NCBI GenBank assembly: GCA_002346225.1
Contig: DDYY01000079.1
Span: 449-64,448, forward strand
Direction: 5' to 3'
Source of the DNA: Bacteroidetes bacterium UBA3022
GTDB taxonomy: Bacteria; Bacteroidota; Bacteroidia; Chitinophagales; BACL12
Length of the DNA stretch: 64,000 bases
Shown: positions 1 through 8,643 of the stretch, one piece after another
How the letters are laid out: each line of letters starts with the position of its first letter
How positions within the stretch are numbered: the first letter of the stretch is position 1
Translations under genes and position numbers: made by a program
The notes under the pieces: model-generated
Database searches by the model: none
Told to the model about the DNA's origin: nothing
What the model saw: only the letters and a program-made list of their open reading frames with translations

Positions 1-37
1 ATGGTGAATATGAGTGAAGAGTGGAAGCAGTGTATTC

Positions 38-1156
38 TTAGTGAAGACCCAGTTCAAGATTATAGAGATATGCGAAGAGCAGATCAAAATAGAGCAGGTG
101 TAGCCAAGTATTCCACTTACTGTTCAGCTTAAAGGTAGAGCGAACATAAAAGTCCTGTAAACCTGCATTCCCGAATGGGCTGGCTACATAGAAATAGTCC
201 ATGAATCCGTAAAACTTGTGGTTGATGCCGTAAGTTGGATTGAAGAATCTGTTCACTGTATCTTCAAGGTTTAATCCATCACTTCCCGAAGCGATATCAA
301 AACCGGGAGTAATATTGACTTTACCATTGGCCAAAACACCTGTAACATGTAGGTTCACCAATGAGGTTTCCAAAGTGTTACCACCATTGTCCTTACCTCT
401 TTGCATATAAAACTCCCCGCCAATCGACAGGTTATCGGTCAACTTAAACTCCAGCATTGTACCTGCTGTGATGCGTGAATTAACGCCGTCGGCAATACTA
501 TTTCCGGCAGTATCTATCTGAAATCGCTGAAAATCATCTTTGAACATTAATATGGAGCCGGAAAATTTCTGATGTTGCTTGTGCAACCATACCATTTGAA
601 AGGATTTATACAAGTTACCGTTAAAGGTCGTTCCGAACACACGTGGAGCCTCCTGATTGAAGCCCGCGCCGGCATGCAGGGTCCAGCCATTATCCTCCAG
701 AATAAACAAAGCTGCATCATGCCTGATACCCTGAGGAGCCCAGTCCAGATTGCTAAGGAAGCGTCCGCCATCATAATTCAGTTCTTGTCTACCCAAGCGC
801 AGTCCGAATTTATCCAAACGGTGTGTAGAGTCAATTGCCTTTCCCATAAAATTCATCTGGGCATAACCCTGGTACATGGAGAAATTGGCTTCACTGGCTG
901 CGTTAAAAGTATTTTGCCCCCATACATAAACATATTGCGGTTGTACCACTACCTCCACCTTTGGGCTTGTATAAGCAAATTGCAGGCGGATACGGTCGTT
1001 GGTATGAAATCCAGCTTCCGCTCCGCTAGGAGGTAAAGTCAGATACCCATCCCTGTACTCCATTCGGGGTTTCACCTGCATTCCAAGTGATGTAGTTTGT
1101 GCCTGACTTACTGTAAAACAGCATAGAAGGAAAAAGAGGGTACAGGTAGGTTTCAT
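38..1156 (-). CDS. Alginate-export-type outer-membrane beta-barrel protein, C-terminus apparently cut short
   Basis: Predicted outer-membrane beta barrel of the alginate export family. Residues 1-19 form a Sec signal peptide ending SQAQ. The rest alternates amphipathic strands with turns and carries the family-like segments LGRQELNYDGGR (about 122-133) and PTYGINHKFYGFMDY. The second of these normally lies well before the C-terminus, followed by further strands and a terminal aromatic residue. Here the frame stops at TAA (40-38) soon after LLYFDLLFAYLYN, giving 372 residues, so the last strands look missing. A frameshift close to the window edge would explain this. A TACATTTG promoter element lies 35 bases upstream. 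The substrate is unknown; alginate is only the name of the founding member. Confidence 0.75.
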   Translation of the reverse strand: MKPTCTLFFLLCCFTVSQAQTTSLGMQVKPRMEYRDGYLTLPPSGAEAGFHTNDRIRLQFAYTSPKVEVVVQPQYVYVWGQNTFNAASEANFSMYQGYAQMNFMGKAIDSTHRLDKFGLRLGRQELNYDGGRFLSNLDWAPQGIRHDAALFILEDNGWTLHAGAGFNQEAPRVFGTTFNGNLYKSFQMVWLHKQHQKFSGSILMFKDDFQRFQIDTAGNSIADGVNSRITAGTMLEFKLTDNLSIGGEFYMQRGKDNGGNTLETSLVNLHVTGVLANGKVNITPGFDIASGSDGLNLEDTVNRFFNPTYGINHKFYGFMDYFYVASPFGNAGLQDFYVRSTFKLNSKWNTWLHLLYFDLLFAYLYNLELGLH

Positions 1157-1190
1157 TGATTAAAATTTGTGCGAAACTATTGCAGAAACC

Positions 1191-1198
1191 CAAATGTA
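1191..1198 (-). promoter_or_regulatory. Bacteroidota -7 promoter element TACATTTG
   Basis: On the minus strand the octamer TACATTTG matches the Bacteroidota primary sigma factor element TAnnTTTG exactly. It lies 35 bases before the ATG of the alginate-export-type gene. No convincing -33 TTTG at the usual spacing was identified. Confidence 0.5.
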
Positions 1199-1244
1199 TT
1201 GTAAATGATGTTCAAATAATTGTAAATGAATCCTAAATACAGGC

Positions 1245-2966
1245 CTATTTATCAACGCTTTGTCTCGGTCTTTCGAGCGTTTGCAGGAGCAAAGAAATTA
1301 GCATGACAGCGATGCACGCCAAAACGTTGTACCATAGGTAGCTGATACTCGGTTTCGGCAAATCCCAACCATACCTATTTGCAAAATCTATATAAAAAAT
1401 ACCTGACTGGGTTATAATTGCTGCAATAAATACTGCTCGTCCGCGGACGTGTTTCAGTAAAAGTGCTGTAAGAAATATTCCTAAAATGGTGCCGTAAAAC
1501 AGACTCCCGATAATATTCACAGCTTCAATCAAGTTATCAAACAAGGAGGCTACCATAGCGAAGATGATGGCCAGCGTTCCAAAAAGCAAGGTAAATGCCC
1601 TTGAAGCAATAACATAGTGGGTTGCGGAGGCTTCCCTGCGCAGTAGTCGTTTATAAATATCAATGGCAAAAGTCCCGGCAAGGGCATTTATTTCGGAAGA
1701 GGTAGAACTCATGCTGGCAGAAAAAATAACCGCAAACAGAAGACCCACTATTCCAATAGGCAGGTATTGCTGCACAAAGGTCATGAAGATATAGTCATTC
1801 TCATTTCCCGCCCCTGGATTATTGGCATAGATAATGGCATCCATTCTCCCTTTGATTGCTTCCTCCTGCGTGCGCACTTCGCTCAATGCTGCACGTGAAT
1901 CGCCGGTCAGTTCACCAGATTGCTGCAATTCTTCAATAGCTTGCTGGAGGGTAACTTCCCGTTCGCTTGCCAGCTTATCCCAATCCCTGGCTGTTGATTC
2001 CAGTTCAGCCCCGTAAGAAGATTGCATGGCATTGTCCCACTCGAGTTCATTGAAATAGGCCGGCGGTGTATTAAGTTGGTAAAAAACAAACACCAGCACA
2101 CCGGTTAGCAGTATAAAGAACTGCATGGGAATTTTCACTAAGCCATTGAACATGAGTCCTAATCTACTTTGTTTGGCGCTGGATCCTCCCAGGTACCTCG
2201 CTACCTGGCTCTGATCGCATCCAAAATAACTTAGCTGTAAGAAGAAACCTCCCAATAATCCACTCCAAAGCGTGTACCGATTATTTAAGTCCAATTTGTA
2301 ATCGATGATTTCCATCTTGCCCATTGCTCCTGCCAATTTGAGTGAATTGAGCAGGCCTCCTGTTTCGCGCAAATGCCATAGCAAGAATCCAAAGGCGACA
2401 AACATTCCTGCAAAAATCACAGCCATCTGTTGCTTATGTGTCACTGCTACGGCTCTTGTTCCGCCCGTAAGGACATATAAGGTTACCAGTACGCCAATAA
2501 ACAGGATAGTGGAATTGAGCTCCCAGCCTATCAGTTTGGAAATGATAATGGAAGGAGCATAAATGGTAATGCCCGCAGCCAGACCTCTTTGAATGAGAAA
2601 CAGGGATGCAGCAAGTGTTCTGGTTTGTATACCAAACCTGGACTCCAGGTATTCATATGCTGTAAACACCTTCAACCGATAGTAAACGGGGATAAAAAAA
2701 ACAGCCACAATAATCATGGCAAGTGGCAGTCCAAAGTAAAACTGAATAAAACCCATGCCACTTTCATAGGCCTGGCCGGGAGTGGATAGAAACGTAATGG
2801 CACTTGCCTGTGTAGCCATCACACTCAATCCTATCTCCCACCAGCGATTTTCGTTGTTACCGCGTAAGTATGCTTCCATACTGGAAGACTGCCTGGTTCT
2901 CCAGATACCATAGCCGACAATGCCGAATAAGGTACACATCAATACAACCCAGTCCAGCGCCGTCAT
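1245..2966 (-). CDS. Sodium:solute symporter (SSS/SLC5 family)
   Basis: A 573-residue inner-membrane transporter with about 13 hydrophobic segments. The N-terminal region has the SSS pattern EAYLRGN, SVMATQASAITFLSTPGQAY and a conserved YEYLESRFG near residue 105. Between about residues 295 and 400 lies a hydrophilic, Glu/Gln/Arg-rich, probably helical insert, after which the conserved core resumes at FAVIFSASMSSTSSEINALAGT. Such proteins couple sodium influx to uptake of sugars, amino acids or similar solutes; the substrate cannot be read here. The start codon overlaps the stop of a 40-residue membrane protein gene (ATGA), which follows a secreted deacetylase gene. Uptake of the deacetylase product is a reasonable inference. 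Confidence 0.93.
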   Translation of the reverse strand: MTALDWVVLMCTLFGIVGYGIWRTRQSSSMEAYLRGNNENRWWEIGLSVMATQASAITFLSTPGQAYESGMGFIQFYFGLPLAMIIVAVFFIPVYYRLKVFTAYEYLESRFGIQTRTLAASLFLIQRGLAAGITIYAPSIIISKLIGWELNSTILFIGVLVTLYVLTGGTRAVAVTHKQQMAVIFAGMFVAFGFLLWHLRETGGLLNSLKLAGAMGKMEIIDYKLDLNNRYTLWSGLLGGFFLQLSYFGCDQSQVARYLGGSSAKQSRLGLMFNGLVKIPMQFFILLTGVLVFVFYQLNTPPAYFNELEWDNAMQSSYGAELESTARDWDKLASEREVTLQQAIEELQQSGELTGDSRAALSEVRTQEEAIKGRMDAIIYANNPGAGNENDYIFMTFVQQYLPIGIVGLLFAVIFSASMSSTSSEINALAGTFAIDIYKRLLRREASATHYVIASRAFTLLFGTLAIIFAMVASLFDNLIEAVNIIGSLFYGTILGIFLTALLLKHVRGRAVFIAAIITQSGIFYIDFANRYGWDLPKPSISYLWYNVLACIAVMLISLLLQTLERPRQSVDK

Positions 2967-3085
2967 TGCAGGTAGTTAGTTAAATAGATGTAGAGAAGAA
3001 TTTGCAGGAATAAGAATACCATTAAAGAAAAGTACCATTTTCTCCAGTAACCCCGCTCCTCTCCGTTCTCCCTATTGGTTTCCAT
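2963..3085 (-). CDS. Small single-span membrane protein (40 aa), translationally coupled to deacetylase and symporter
   Basis: An unlisted short frame encoding 40 residues, beginning METNRENGEERGYWRKW and continuing into one hydrophobic helix (about residues 18-38) that ends in TNYLQ. Its ATG lies inside the last codons of the PIG-L deacetylase gene (14-base overlap). Its TGA overlaps the symporter ATG by four bases (ATGA). The charged N-terminus, aromatic-basic border and single helix suggest a small membrane subunit. Short membrane partners encoded directly before SSS transporters are known in other lineages (for example YjcH with ActP), but I cannot assign this one to a family. The precise fit between two overlapping genes is the main evidence that it is real. 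Confidence 0.72.
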   Translation of the reverse strand: METNRENGEERGYWRKWYFSLMVFLFLQILLYIYLTNYLQ

Positions 3086-5564
3086 GTTCCAAATCAATTA
3101 TATTAAATAACAATTTATAAGCCCCGGAAACGCCGGCAGGAAGTTGCCTGAAAAAACTTATCCCTGTATACACAAATACACCTTTCCCGTACTCTCCAAT
3201 CATGAGTGCCCCATTGGCCATTTCTTCGCCGGGGTCTTGAAAGCCCAGAGGGAATACGTACCGTTCATCAGCTTCTCCTGCATAATACAGACCACGTTCC
3301 TGCACCCAGCCATTAAAGTCCTCTTGGGTTATGGAATTAGGCTGTAGAAAAACCGGATGATTGGTCAGTAAAAAAGCGACCGGAGAGAACTCATTGGTGG
3401 TGCGTGCTCTAGTTACTGCAAAGGGATAAGGACCTATGCTGCTGCCACCTTCATCATTGCCCATCGTGAAATTATTGCGGGTATTGTATTGTACAATCAA
3501 TGTCCCTCCCTGTTGAACAAACTCCAAAAGTTGCTGGCTTCCTGCCACCAATTCCTCCGCCACATTATAAGCTCGAATACCTGTCATGACAACATCGAAA
3601 TCATTCAGGTTGGTATTGGCAAGATCTTCAGGCTGCAGGGTTGTAATATTCAAACCGGCTGCTTTAAGTGATTCGTCTACCCAGTCGCCGGCGCCTTCCA
3701 GATAAGCAATCTTCCTGGCAGGGACCTTCCAGGGTAATACCACTGCATTTTTATCTGCAGATTCCATCACACTGTACGCCGGAATATGATCGTATGCCAG
3801 CGTTGTTACCTGTTGGTTAAAGCTGTTGGTTCCCTGATCGAAATGGGGAGAGAGTATACCCTCCGTAGCATCCTGTGCAGGCAAAACCTCGAAGTCAAGA
3901 ACTTTGGTACTATTTGAAGCAAGGGTCAAATTATAATAGGGAGGTGTTACAGTCCAGCCCGGAGGCGCAGTTAATACAAGCTTTCCGGTTGGATTACCCT
4001 CTCTGTTATGCACTTCTACATTAACAATGGAAGCTTTGTTGCTTGTAAAAAGCGGTACTTCCTGAATCATTTTAACAGTTACTGCAGGCAACACCTGCAC
4101 CGGCTGGTAGATTTCACCTTTTGCCGGATCAATATATTTGCTCACAAGTGATCTGGTGAATACTATCTCTTCCCCGTCAATCAGCAGTCTAAACTCCACC
4201 ATGGGCAATTCATCGTACATGGGAAGACCAATTAATTGGCGATCTGCCACTTCGTACATACTGTTAAAAGGAGCTTTTAACCAGTAGGGAGTAGCGTTGG
4301 GATATCCGTCGAATGCTATCTGCAAAGTATCAGAGTAAATTATATTTTTTTCAATTTTAATATCTACTTGCTTTGTATAATCCTTTACCACCATGCTTTT
4401 CAGAACCACGGGATATCCGCTTCCAACCAGTACGTCAAAACGAGCCTGAATTTCTTTTTCATCATTCCTTATATCTGTTACGACCGGTTCAGCCCATAAA
4501 CCAATGGCAGCGGCAATACAGGAGGCAATCTGTTGCTGATCCGGACCATAGGTTTGTACACCTCCTTTTCCCAATAATTTATACAATTGGACCAGGGCCG
4601 GCACACTTTCTTCGGGATGCAGGAAATCATAGTTGGCAATGATAGCTTCTATAGCTGCCTCCCATTCCTCACCGCCTTTTATGTCTGGCCAGCGATAAGG
4701 CATGTACAAAGGATCGATTTTTCCCTCAGGAACTGCACCTTTCAGTAAAATAAGGTATTCAGGCTGGCTACCACGGTAGGGAGAGACACCAAACCCCTGG
4801 CTTCGGTGCTGGCTTCTTGCCTTTCCTGCTAATTCACCATAGGAGGTCCCCAGGAAAGGGTCGTATTCACCCACATCTAAAGTAAAGACAGTTTTATTAT
4901 CTACCCGATCCGGCAAGGTATTATCCCACCAGGAAGAGGCATTCCAGAAGACACGATTTACCTGCCATGTAGAGGTGTATTGCAATTGATTCGGAAATTG
5001 CATTGGATCTGCTGCCGCCTCAAATGCCTCCAATGCAAGAATAGCACTGGTAGTGTGGTGGCCGTGTCCTGCTCTTTCATCGGGCGGGAAGCGGGTAATG
5101 ATAATATCGGGTTTGAAATTTCTGATTACCCATACCACATCCGCCAGAATTGAATCTTTACCCCAGAGGCTCAGGGTTTCGTCGGCACTTTTAGAATAAC
5201 CGAAATCCACCGCACGCGTAAAGAATTGCCGGGCACCATCGATGGATCGCGCGGCCATTAATTCTGAAGCCCGGATAAGTCCCAAATATTTACCCTGCTC
5301 TTCCCCAATGAGATTCTGTCCGCCATCCCCCCTTGTCAATGACAAATAGGCCGTTTCAAATTGCCTGCCATTGGCCAGGTAGGTAAGCATGCGGGTATTT
5401 TCATCATCAGGATGAGCTGCAATGTAAAGGACTCTGGTAGTCTGGCGCAGTTTATTTAACTCCTTATAAAGTTGGCTGCTACTCCATTGATCCTGCTGTG
5501 CATGCAGAACAATTGTATTACAAGAAAAGAGCAGAGAAAAGAAAATCAGTTTACGAAAGTTCAC
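3072..5564 (-). CDS. Secreted PIG-L/LmbE-family deacetylase with C-terminal accessory domains
   Basis: An 830-residue exported protein starting at GTG; residues 1-22 form a signal peptide ending LHAQ. The N-terminal domain is a zinc-dependent PIG-L (LmbE) deacetylase, with AHPDDE at 50-55 and GHGHH at 166-170 supplying the metal ligands and general base. Family members remove acetyl groups from N-acetylglucosamine-type substrates. The middle (about 380-600) is beta-rich with NEW3-like segments (TAPPGWTVTPP). The C-terminal part (about 610-825) resembles a ThuA/glutamine-amidotransferase-like fold (DVVMTGIRAYN, GGTLIVQYNT). A small membrane protein and a sodium symporter follow in overlapping order, suggesting periplasmic deacetylation and import of an amino sugar or conjugate. 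The true substrate is unknown. Confidence 0.9.
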   Translation of the reverse strand: MNFRKLIFFSLLFSCNTIVLHAQQDQWSSSQLYKELNKLRQTTRVLYIAAHPDDENTRMLTYLANGRQFETAYLSLTRGDGGQNLIGEEQGKYLGLIRASELMAARSIDGARQFFTRAVDFGYSKSADETLSLWGKDSILADVVWVIRNFKPDIIITRFPPDERAGHGHHTTSAILALEAFEAAADPMQFPNQLQYTSTWQVNRVFWNASSWWDNTLPDRVDNKTVFTLDVGEYDPFLGTSYGELAGKARSQHRSQGFGVSPYRGSQPEYLILLKGAVPEGKIDPLYMPYRWPDIKGGEEWEAAIEAIIANYDFLHPEESVPALVQLYKLLGKGGVQTYGPDQQQIASCIAAAIGLWAEPVVTDIRNDEKEIQARFDVLVGSGYPVVLKSMVVKDYTKQVDIKIEKNIIYSDTLQIAFDGYPNATPYWLKAPFNSMYEVADRQLIGLPMYDELPMVEFRLLIDGEEIVFTRSLVSKYIDPAKGEIYQPVQVLPAVTVKMIQEVPLFTSNKASIVNVEVHNREGNPTGKLVLTAPPGWTVTPPYYNLTLASNSTKVLDFEVLPAQDATEGILSPHFDQGTNSFNQQVTTLAYDHIPAYSVMESADKNAVVLPWKVPARKIAYLEGAGDWVDESLKAAGLNITTLQPEDLANTNLNDFDVVMTGIRAYNVAEELVAGSQQLLEFVQQGGTLIVQYNTRNNFTMGNDEGGSSIGPYPFAVTRARTTNEFSPVAFLLTNHPVFLQPNSITQEDFNGWVQERGLYYAGEADERYVFPLGFQDPGEEMANGALMIGEYGKGVFVYTGISFFRQLPAGVSGAYKLLFNIIDLEHGNQ

Positions 5565-5586
5565 TTATTGACGTATTGATAGACGC

Positions 5587-5594
5587 CAAAAATA
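5587..5594 (-). promoter_or_regulatory. Bacteroidota -7 promoter element TATTTTTG
   Basis: Minus-strand TATTTTTG matches TAnnTTTG and lies 23 bases before the GTG start of the PIG-L deacetylase gene, so it probably drives the deacetylase-small protein-symporter operon. Confidence 0.5.
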
Positions 5595-5642
5595 AGGAAC
5601 TGAATTTGGATGGAAGTCCTTTAGGTGTAAGGAAGGATATTT

Positions 5643-6020
5643 TCAGACAGATGAAGGAAACTTCAGTGTCATTACATAGTTGATACCCGGAACGGCATTT
5701 CCGGACTCCAGCAAACGCCCTTCCAGGGACTGACGGATATAAGAGGTAAGCAGATTATAGCCTCCGGAGACATTGAGCACTTTAATTCTTTTGGTTTCAT
5801 CCACCGTAAAAACAATGATGATATCTTTTGTTCCTGCAGGAACATTGCCGCTTTTAGTCAGTGATTCAGCTGAAGGAAGGTAGCTGCTGGCTTCAGAGGA
5901 GGGATTTTGCTGCACCTGATCTGTTACCTGCAACTCCTGACGGAAGTTTCCCAATGCATAACCTGAAAAGAAACTCAGGAGCATCATTGATAACAATATT
6001 AGTCTCATGCGCAATTTCAT
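5643..6020 (-). CDS. Hypothetical exported protein with a TonB-C-like C-terminal half
   Basis: A 125-residue protein with an N-terminal hydrophobic segment (about 5-23, ending SGYALG) that may be a signal peptide or anchor. A Ser/Gln-rich linker follows, then a compact C-terminal half with the pattern IIIVFTVDETKRIKVLNVSGG, YIRQSLEGRLLES and NYVMTLKF. This strand-helix-strand order resembles small periplasmic domains related to the TonB C-terminus that are common in Bacteroidota, but I cannot place it in a named family. It lies upstream of, and in the same direction as, the PIG-L operon; the promoter in the 78-base gap suggests separate transcription. Confidence 0.6.
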   Translation of the reverse strand: MKLRMRLILLSMMLLSFFSGYALGNFRQELQVTDQVQQNPSSEASSYLPSAESLTKSGNVPAGTKDIIIVFTVDETKRIKVLNVSGGYNLLTSYIRQSLEGRLLESGNAVPGINYVMTLKFPSSV

Positions 6021-6180
6021 AAAAGCCTGTAGTTCAGTATTAAATGTTAAGGTAAATGTACGGCATTCCCTATTTCCTACTTACCTTTTAACCAAATTTA
6101 ACCTTAAGACGTTCAGGTGTTACGAAATGTTACAGCATTAGAAAAAAAAATTTCAGTTTTGATGCAGAAAAAAGCTCTAA

Positions 6181-6978
6181 TTGAAAATTGAGGGAAAAAC
6201 GATATGGGTTACCGGTGCGTCATCGGGCATCGGCAGAGCAATTGCTATTGAGCTCGCTAAGTCCGGTGGACGGTTGATTCTGTCCGCCAGGAGCAGGGAA
6301 GGCTTGCAAAGCACCCAAAAAGTTTGTCTGCAGTATACCGAGATGGCAGAGGTAGTGGTGATGGATGTAGCATCTGAATCATCTATCATGGAGGCATGGA
6401 AGCAAGTGCAGGAAACAGTGGATGTGGTCGATATCCTCATCAACAACAGCGGTATCAGTCAGCGGGCAACGGCAGCATCCACGACAATGGCTGTCGCACG
6501 CCAGATTATGGAGGTTAACTACTTCGGCGCTATTCAACTCAGTAAGCTGGTATTGCCGGGTATGCTGCGACAACGTTCCGGGTATATCGTTGTAACGGGC
6601 AGCCTATCGGGGAAATTCGGCTGGAAACAGCGTAGTTCCTATGCAGCATCCAAATTTGCACTGCAAGGCTACTATGAATCACTGCGTGCTGAGACGGCAG
6701 ACCAGCAAGTGCAGGTGATGATGGTAATCCCCGGTCGCATTAAGACCGATATCTCGTTGCATTCGGTTACTGCAGATGGTACCCAGAACCAAAAGATGGA
6801 TAAGGCGCAGGAAGGCGGTATTCCGGCAGATGTCTGCGCCAGGAAAGTGGTAAAAGGTATCATAGCCGACAAAAAGGAAATTATTATTTCAGGGTTTGAA
6901 AGGCTCATGATTACGATACGTTTTCTGGCTCCATGGCTGTATTATCGCATAGCCGCCAAAAGGGATCCGAACATCTGA
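6181..6978 (+). CDS. Short-chain dehydrogenase/reductase (SDR family)
   Basis: A 265-residue classical SDR oxidoreductase. The Rossmann nucleotide-binding motif TGASSGIGRA is at residues 11-20, the structural NNSG motif near 88, the catalytic Ser in VTGSLSGKFG, and the YAASK catalytic pair near residue 158. The start is TTG (KIEGKTIWVTG follows); no in-frame ATG sits close by, and the ATG at 6162 leads to a stop in another frame. The lack of a signal peptide means a cytosolic enzyme. The C-terminal segment RLMITIRFLAPWLYYRIAAK is hydrophobic, as in DHRS7B-like SDRs that associate with membranes. Substrate and cofactor preference are not determinable. The VOC gene follows after 28 bases on the same strand. 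Confidence 0.88.
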   Translation: MKIEGKTIWVTGASSGIGRAIAIELAKSGGRLILSARSREGLQSTQKVCLQYTEMAEVVVMDVASESSIMEAWKQVQETVDVVDILINNSGISQRATAASTTMAVARQIMEVNYFGAIQLSKLVLPGMLRQRSGYIVVTGSLSGKFGWKQRSSYAASKFALQGYYESLRAETADQQVQVMMVIPGRIKTDISLHSVTADGTQNQKMDKAQEGGIPADVCARKVVKGIIADKKEIIISGFERLMITIRFLAPWLYYRIAAKRDPNI

Positions 6979-7006
6979 GCGCTTTACCTTTACTTTGTAA
7001 CCTAAT

Positions 7007-8071
7007 ATGGCACAGCAACCAATCATCTGCGGAATTCAGCAAATGGGCATAGGTAACCCTTATGTGCATGAAGCCTGGAAATGGTACCGCCATCACTTTG
7101 GGATGGATATCAAGATTTTTGAGGAGGCGGCAGAAGCGAATCTGATGCTACCTTATACCGGCGGCCAGCCTCATAAGCGCCACGCAGTGCTTGCCATCAA
7201 CCTGAATGGTGGTGGCGGATTCGAAATATGGCAATATACGAGCAGGAAGCCCGTCGCTCCCGCTTTTGATTTGCAATATGGTGATCTGGGTATCTATATC
7301 TGCAAGATTAAAAGTAAGGATGTAAAGCGCAGCTATCAGCAAATGAAAGATGCGGGTGCCGAGGTACTGGGCGAAGTGGTCCCCAATCCTGCCGGCAAGC
7401 CTCATTTCTTTGTCAAAGACCTTTACGGTAATATTTTTGAAGTGGTGGCATCTGATGATTGGTTCACCAAACAAAAACATCTTTCGGGTGGTGTTTATGG
7501 TGCTGTCATCGGCGTCACTGATATGCAAAAGTCCCTACAGTTTTATAAAGATATCCTGGGCTACGACACCGTACTTTTTGATGAAACCGGCGTTTTTGAG
7601 GACACGAAGGCCCTCCCCGGAGGATCACATATTTCCCGAAGGGTTTTGCTTTCTCACTCGCAACCCAGGACAGGACCTTTCAGTAAAATGCTGGGATCAT
7701 CGAGAATAGAACTGGTGCAGGTACAAGGAAGAACACCCGAAAAGATATTTCGCGATCGCTATTGGGGCGATCTCGGCTTCATTCATCTTTGCTACGATAT
7801 AGTGGGCATGAAGGCTATGGAAGAGCTCTGTACGTCAAAGGGCTATCCCTTTACCGTCGATAGTTCCAATAGTTTCGATATGGGCGAAGCGGCAGGACAT
7901 TTCAGCTATATAGAGGATCCTGATGGTGCTTTAATTGAGTTTGTAGAAACCCATAAAATCCCCATTTTCAAGAAAATTGGGTGGTACCTGGATTTGCGAA
8001 AGCGCGACAGAACAGCATCATTACCTACATGGATGCTGAAGGCGTTGTCTGTGAACAGGCAGAAAGACTAG
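7007..8071 (+). CDS. Two-domain VOC (glyoxalase/dioxygenase superfamily) protein
   Basis: A 354-residue protein with two vicinal-oxygen-chelate modules in tandem. The first, about 8-150, begins GIQQMGIGNPYVHEAWKWY and ends at HFFVKDLYGNIFEV. The second, about 158-320, begins GAVIGVTDMQKSLQFYKDIL and ends SYIEDPDGALIEFVE. Each has the paired beta-alpha-beta layout and the terminal acidic metal-ligand motif of glyoxalase I and extradiol dioxygenases. The fusion resembles 4-hydroxyphenylpyruvate dioxygenase in architecture but not in length or motifs, so no reaction is assigned. It follows the SDR gene by 28 bases and probably shares its transcript. Its stop overlaps the convergent DinB-like gene by four bases. 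Confidence 0.85.
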   Translation: MAQQPIICGIQQMGIGNPYVHEAWKWYRHHFGMDIKIFEEAAEANLMLPYTGGQPHKRHAVLAINLNGGGGFEIWQYTSRKPVAPAFDLQYGDLGIYICKIKSKDVKRSYQQMKDAGAEVLGEVVPNPAGKPHFFVKDLYGNIFEVVASDDWFTKQKHLSGGVYGAVIGVTDMQKSLQFYKDILGYDTVLFDETGVFEDTKALPGGSHISRRVLLSHSQPRTGPFSKMLGSSRIELVQVQGRTPEKIFRDRYWGDLGFIHLCYDIVGMKAMEELCTSKGYPFTVDSSNSFDMGEAAGHFSYIEDPDGALIEFVETHKIPIFKKIGWYLDLRKRDRTASLPTWMLKALSVNRQKD

Positions 8072-8568
8072 CTACGGTAACGCAAGGTGGAGGGAGCGAC
8101 ACCTATTTCATCCGACAAAGAAAGTTCGGGAAAATGAATATTACAGCCAATGCGAATGATGGCAAGGTGATGTACTGCGTGATCGTAGCAATACAGCAGT
8201 TCTCTTCCAATAGAGCTGCTCATCCTGCATGGTATACCGCCTGAGGTTTTATCCAGCAATTGTTCCACCAGCACGCCTCTGCTTACATCAGTGCCATTTA
8301 ACGTATCTGACAACCGATCGATGATATCTGCTGCATAAAGAGGATCCAATTCGATATCAGTATCTCTTTTTCGATTATCGTAGCTAATCTCATTCACCAT
8401 GCCATTTCCCAGCACACATAGATAAAAGTCAATTATGTGCCTGTAGTGCTGACCTATTGATGCGTCACTTAAAGCCGAAAGTGGAAGCCGATACTGGCTG
8501 ACAGCTGTTTCTAAAAGCAGATCTTTCAATTGTTGCAACATACCTAATGTAGCCGACTTAATATCCAT
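8068..8568 (-). CDS. DinB-like four-helix metal-binding protein
   Basis: A 166-residue, mainly helical protein with the spacing of DinB/YfiT-like proteins: His41 or His44 in IGQHYRHIIDFY near the end of helix 1-2, and His130/His133/His134 in DHAVHHLAII. These form the putative three-histidine metal site. DinB-superfamily members include metal-dependent thiol transferases and many of unknown function. No signal peptide is seen. The gene is convergent with the VOC gene and shares its last four bases with it. The function is unknown; the family assignment rests on the histidine pattern and length. Confidence 0.7.
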   Translation of the reverse strand: MDIKSATLGMLQQLKDLLLETAVSQYRLPLSALSDASIGQHYRHIIDFYLCVLGNGMVNEISYDNRKRDTDIELDPLYAADIIDRLSDTLNGTDVSRGVLVEQLLDKTSGGIPCRMSSSIGRELLYCYDHAVHHLAIIRIGCNIHFPELSLSDEIGVAPSTLRYRS

Positions 8569-8643
8569 TCTGCAAAAATAAGGCTAACTATGTTCTTTCC
8601 ACTCTCTACAGGCAACATACCTGTGTAAAAAATTGTAAATAAA

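Noticed and set aside
6990..6997. Promoter element TTACTTTG before the VOC gene
   Set aside because: One mismatch to TAnnTTTG at an invariant position, and the gene is only 28 bases after the SDR stop, so co-transcription is simpler.
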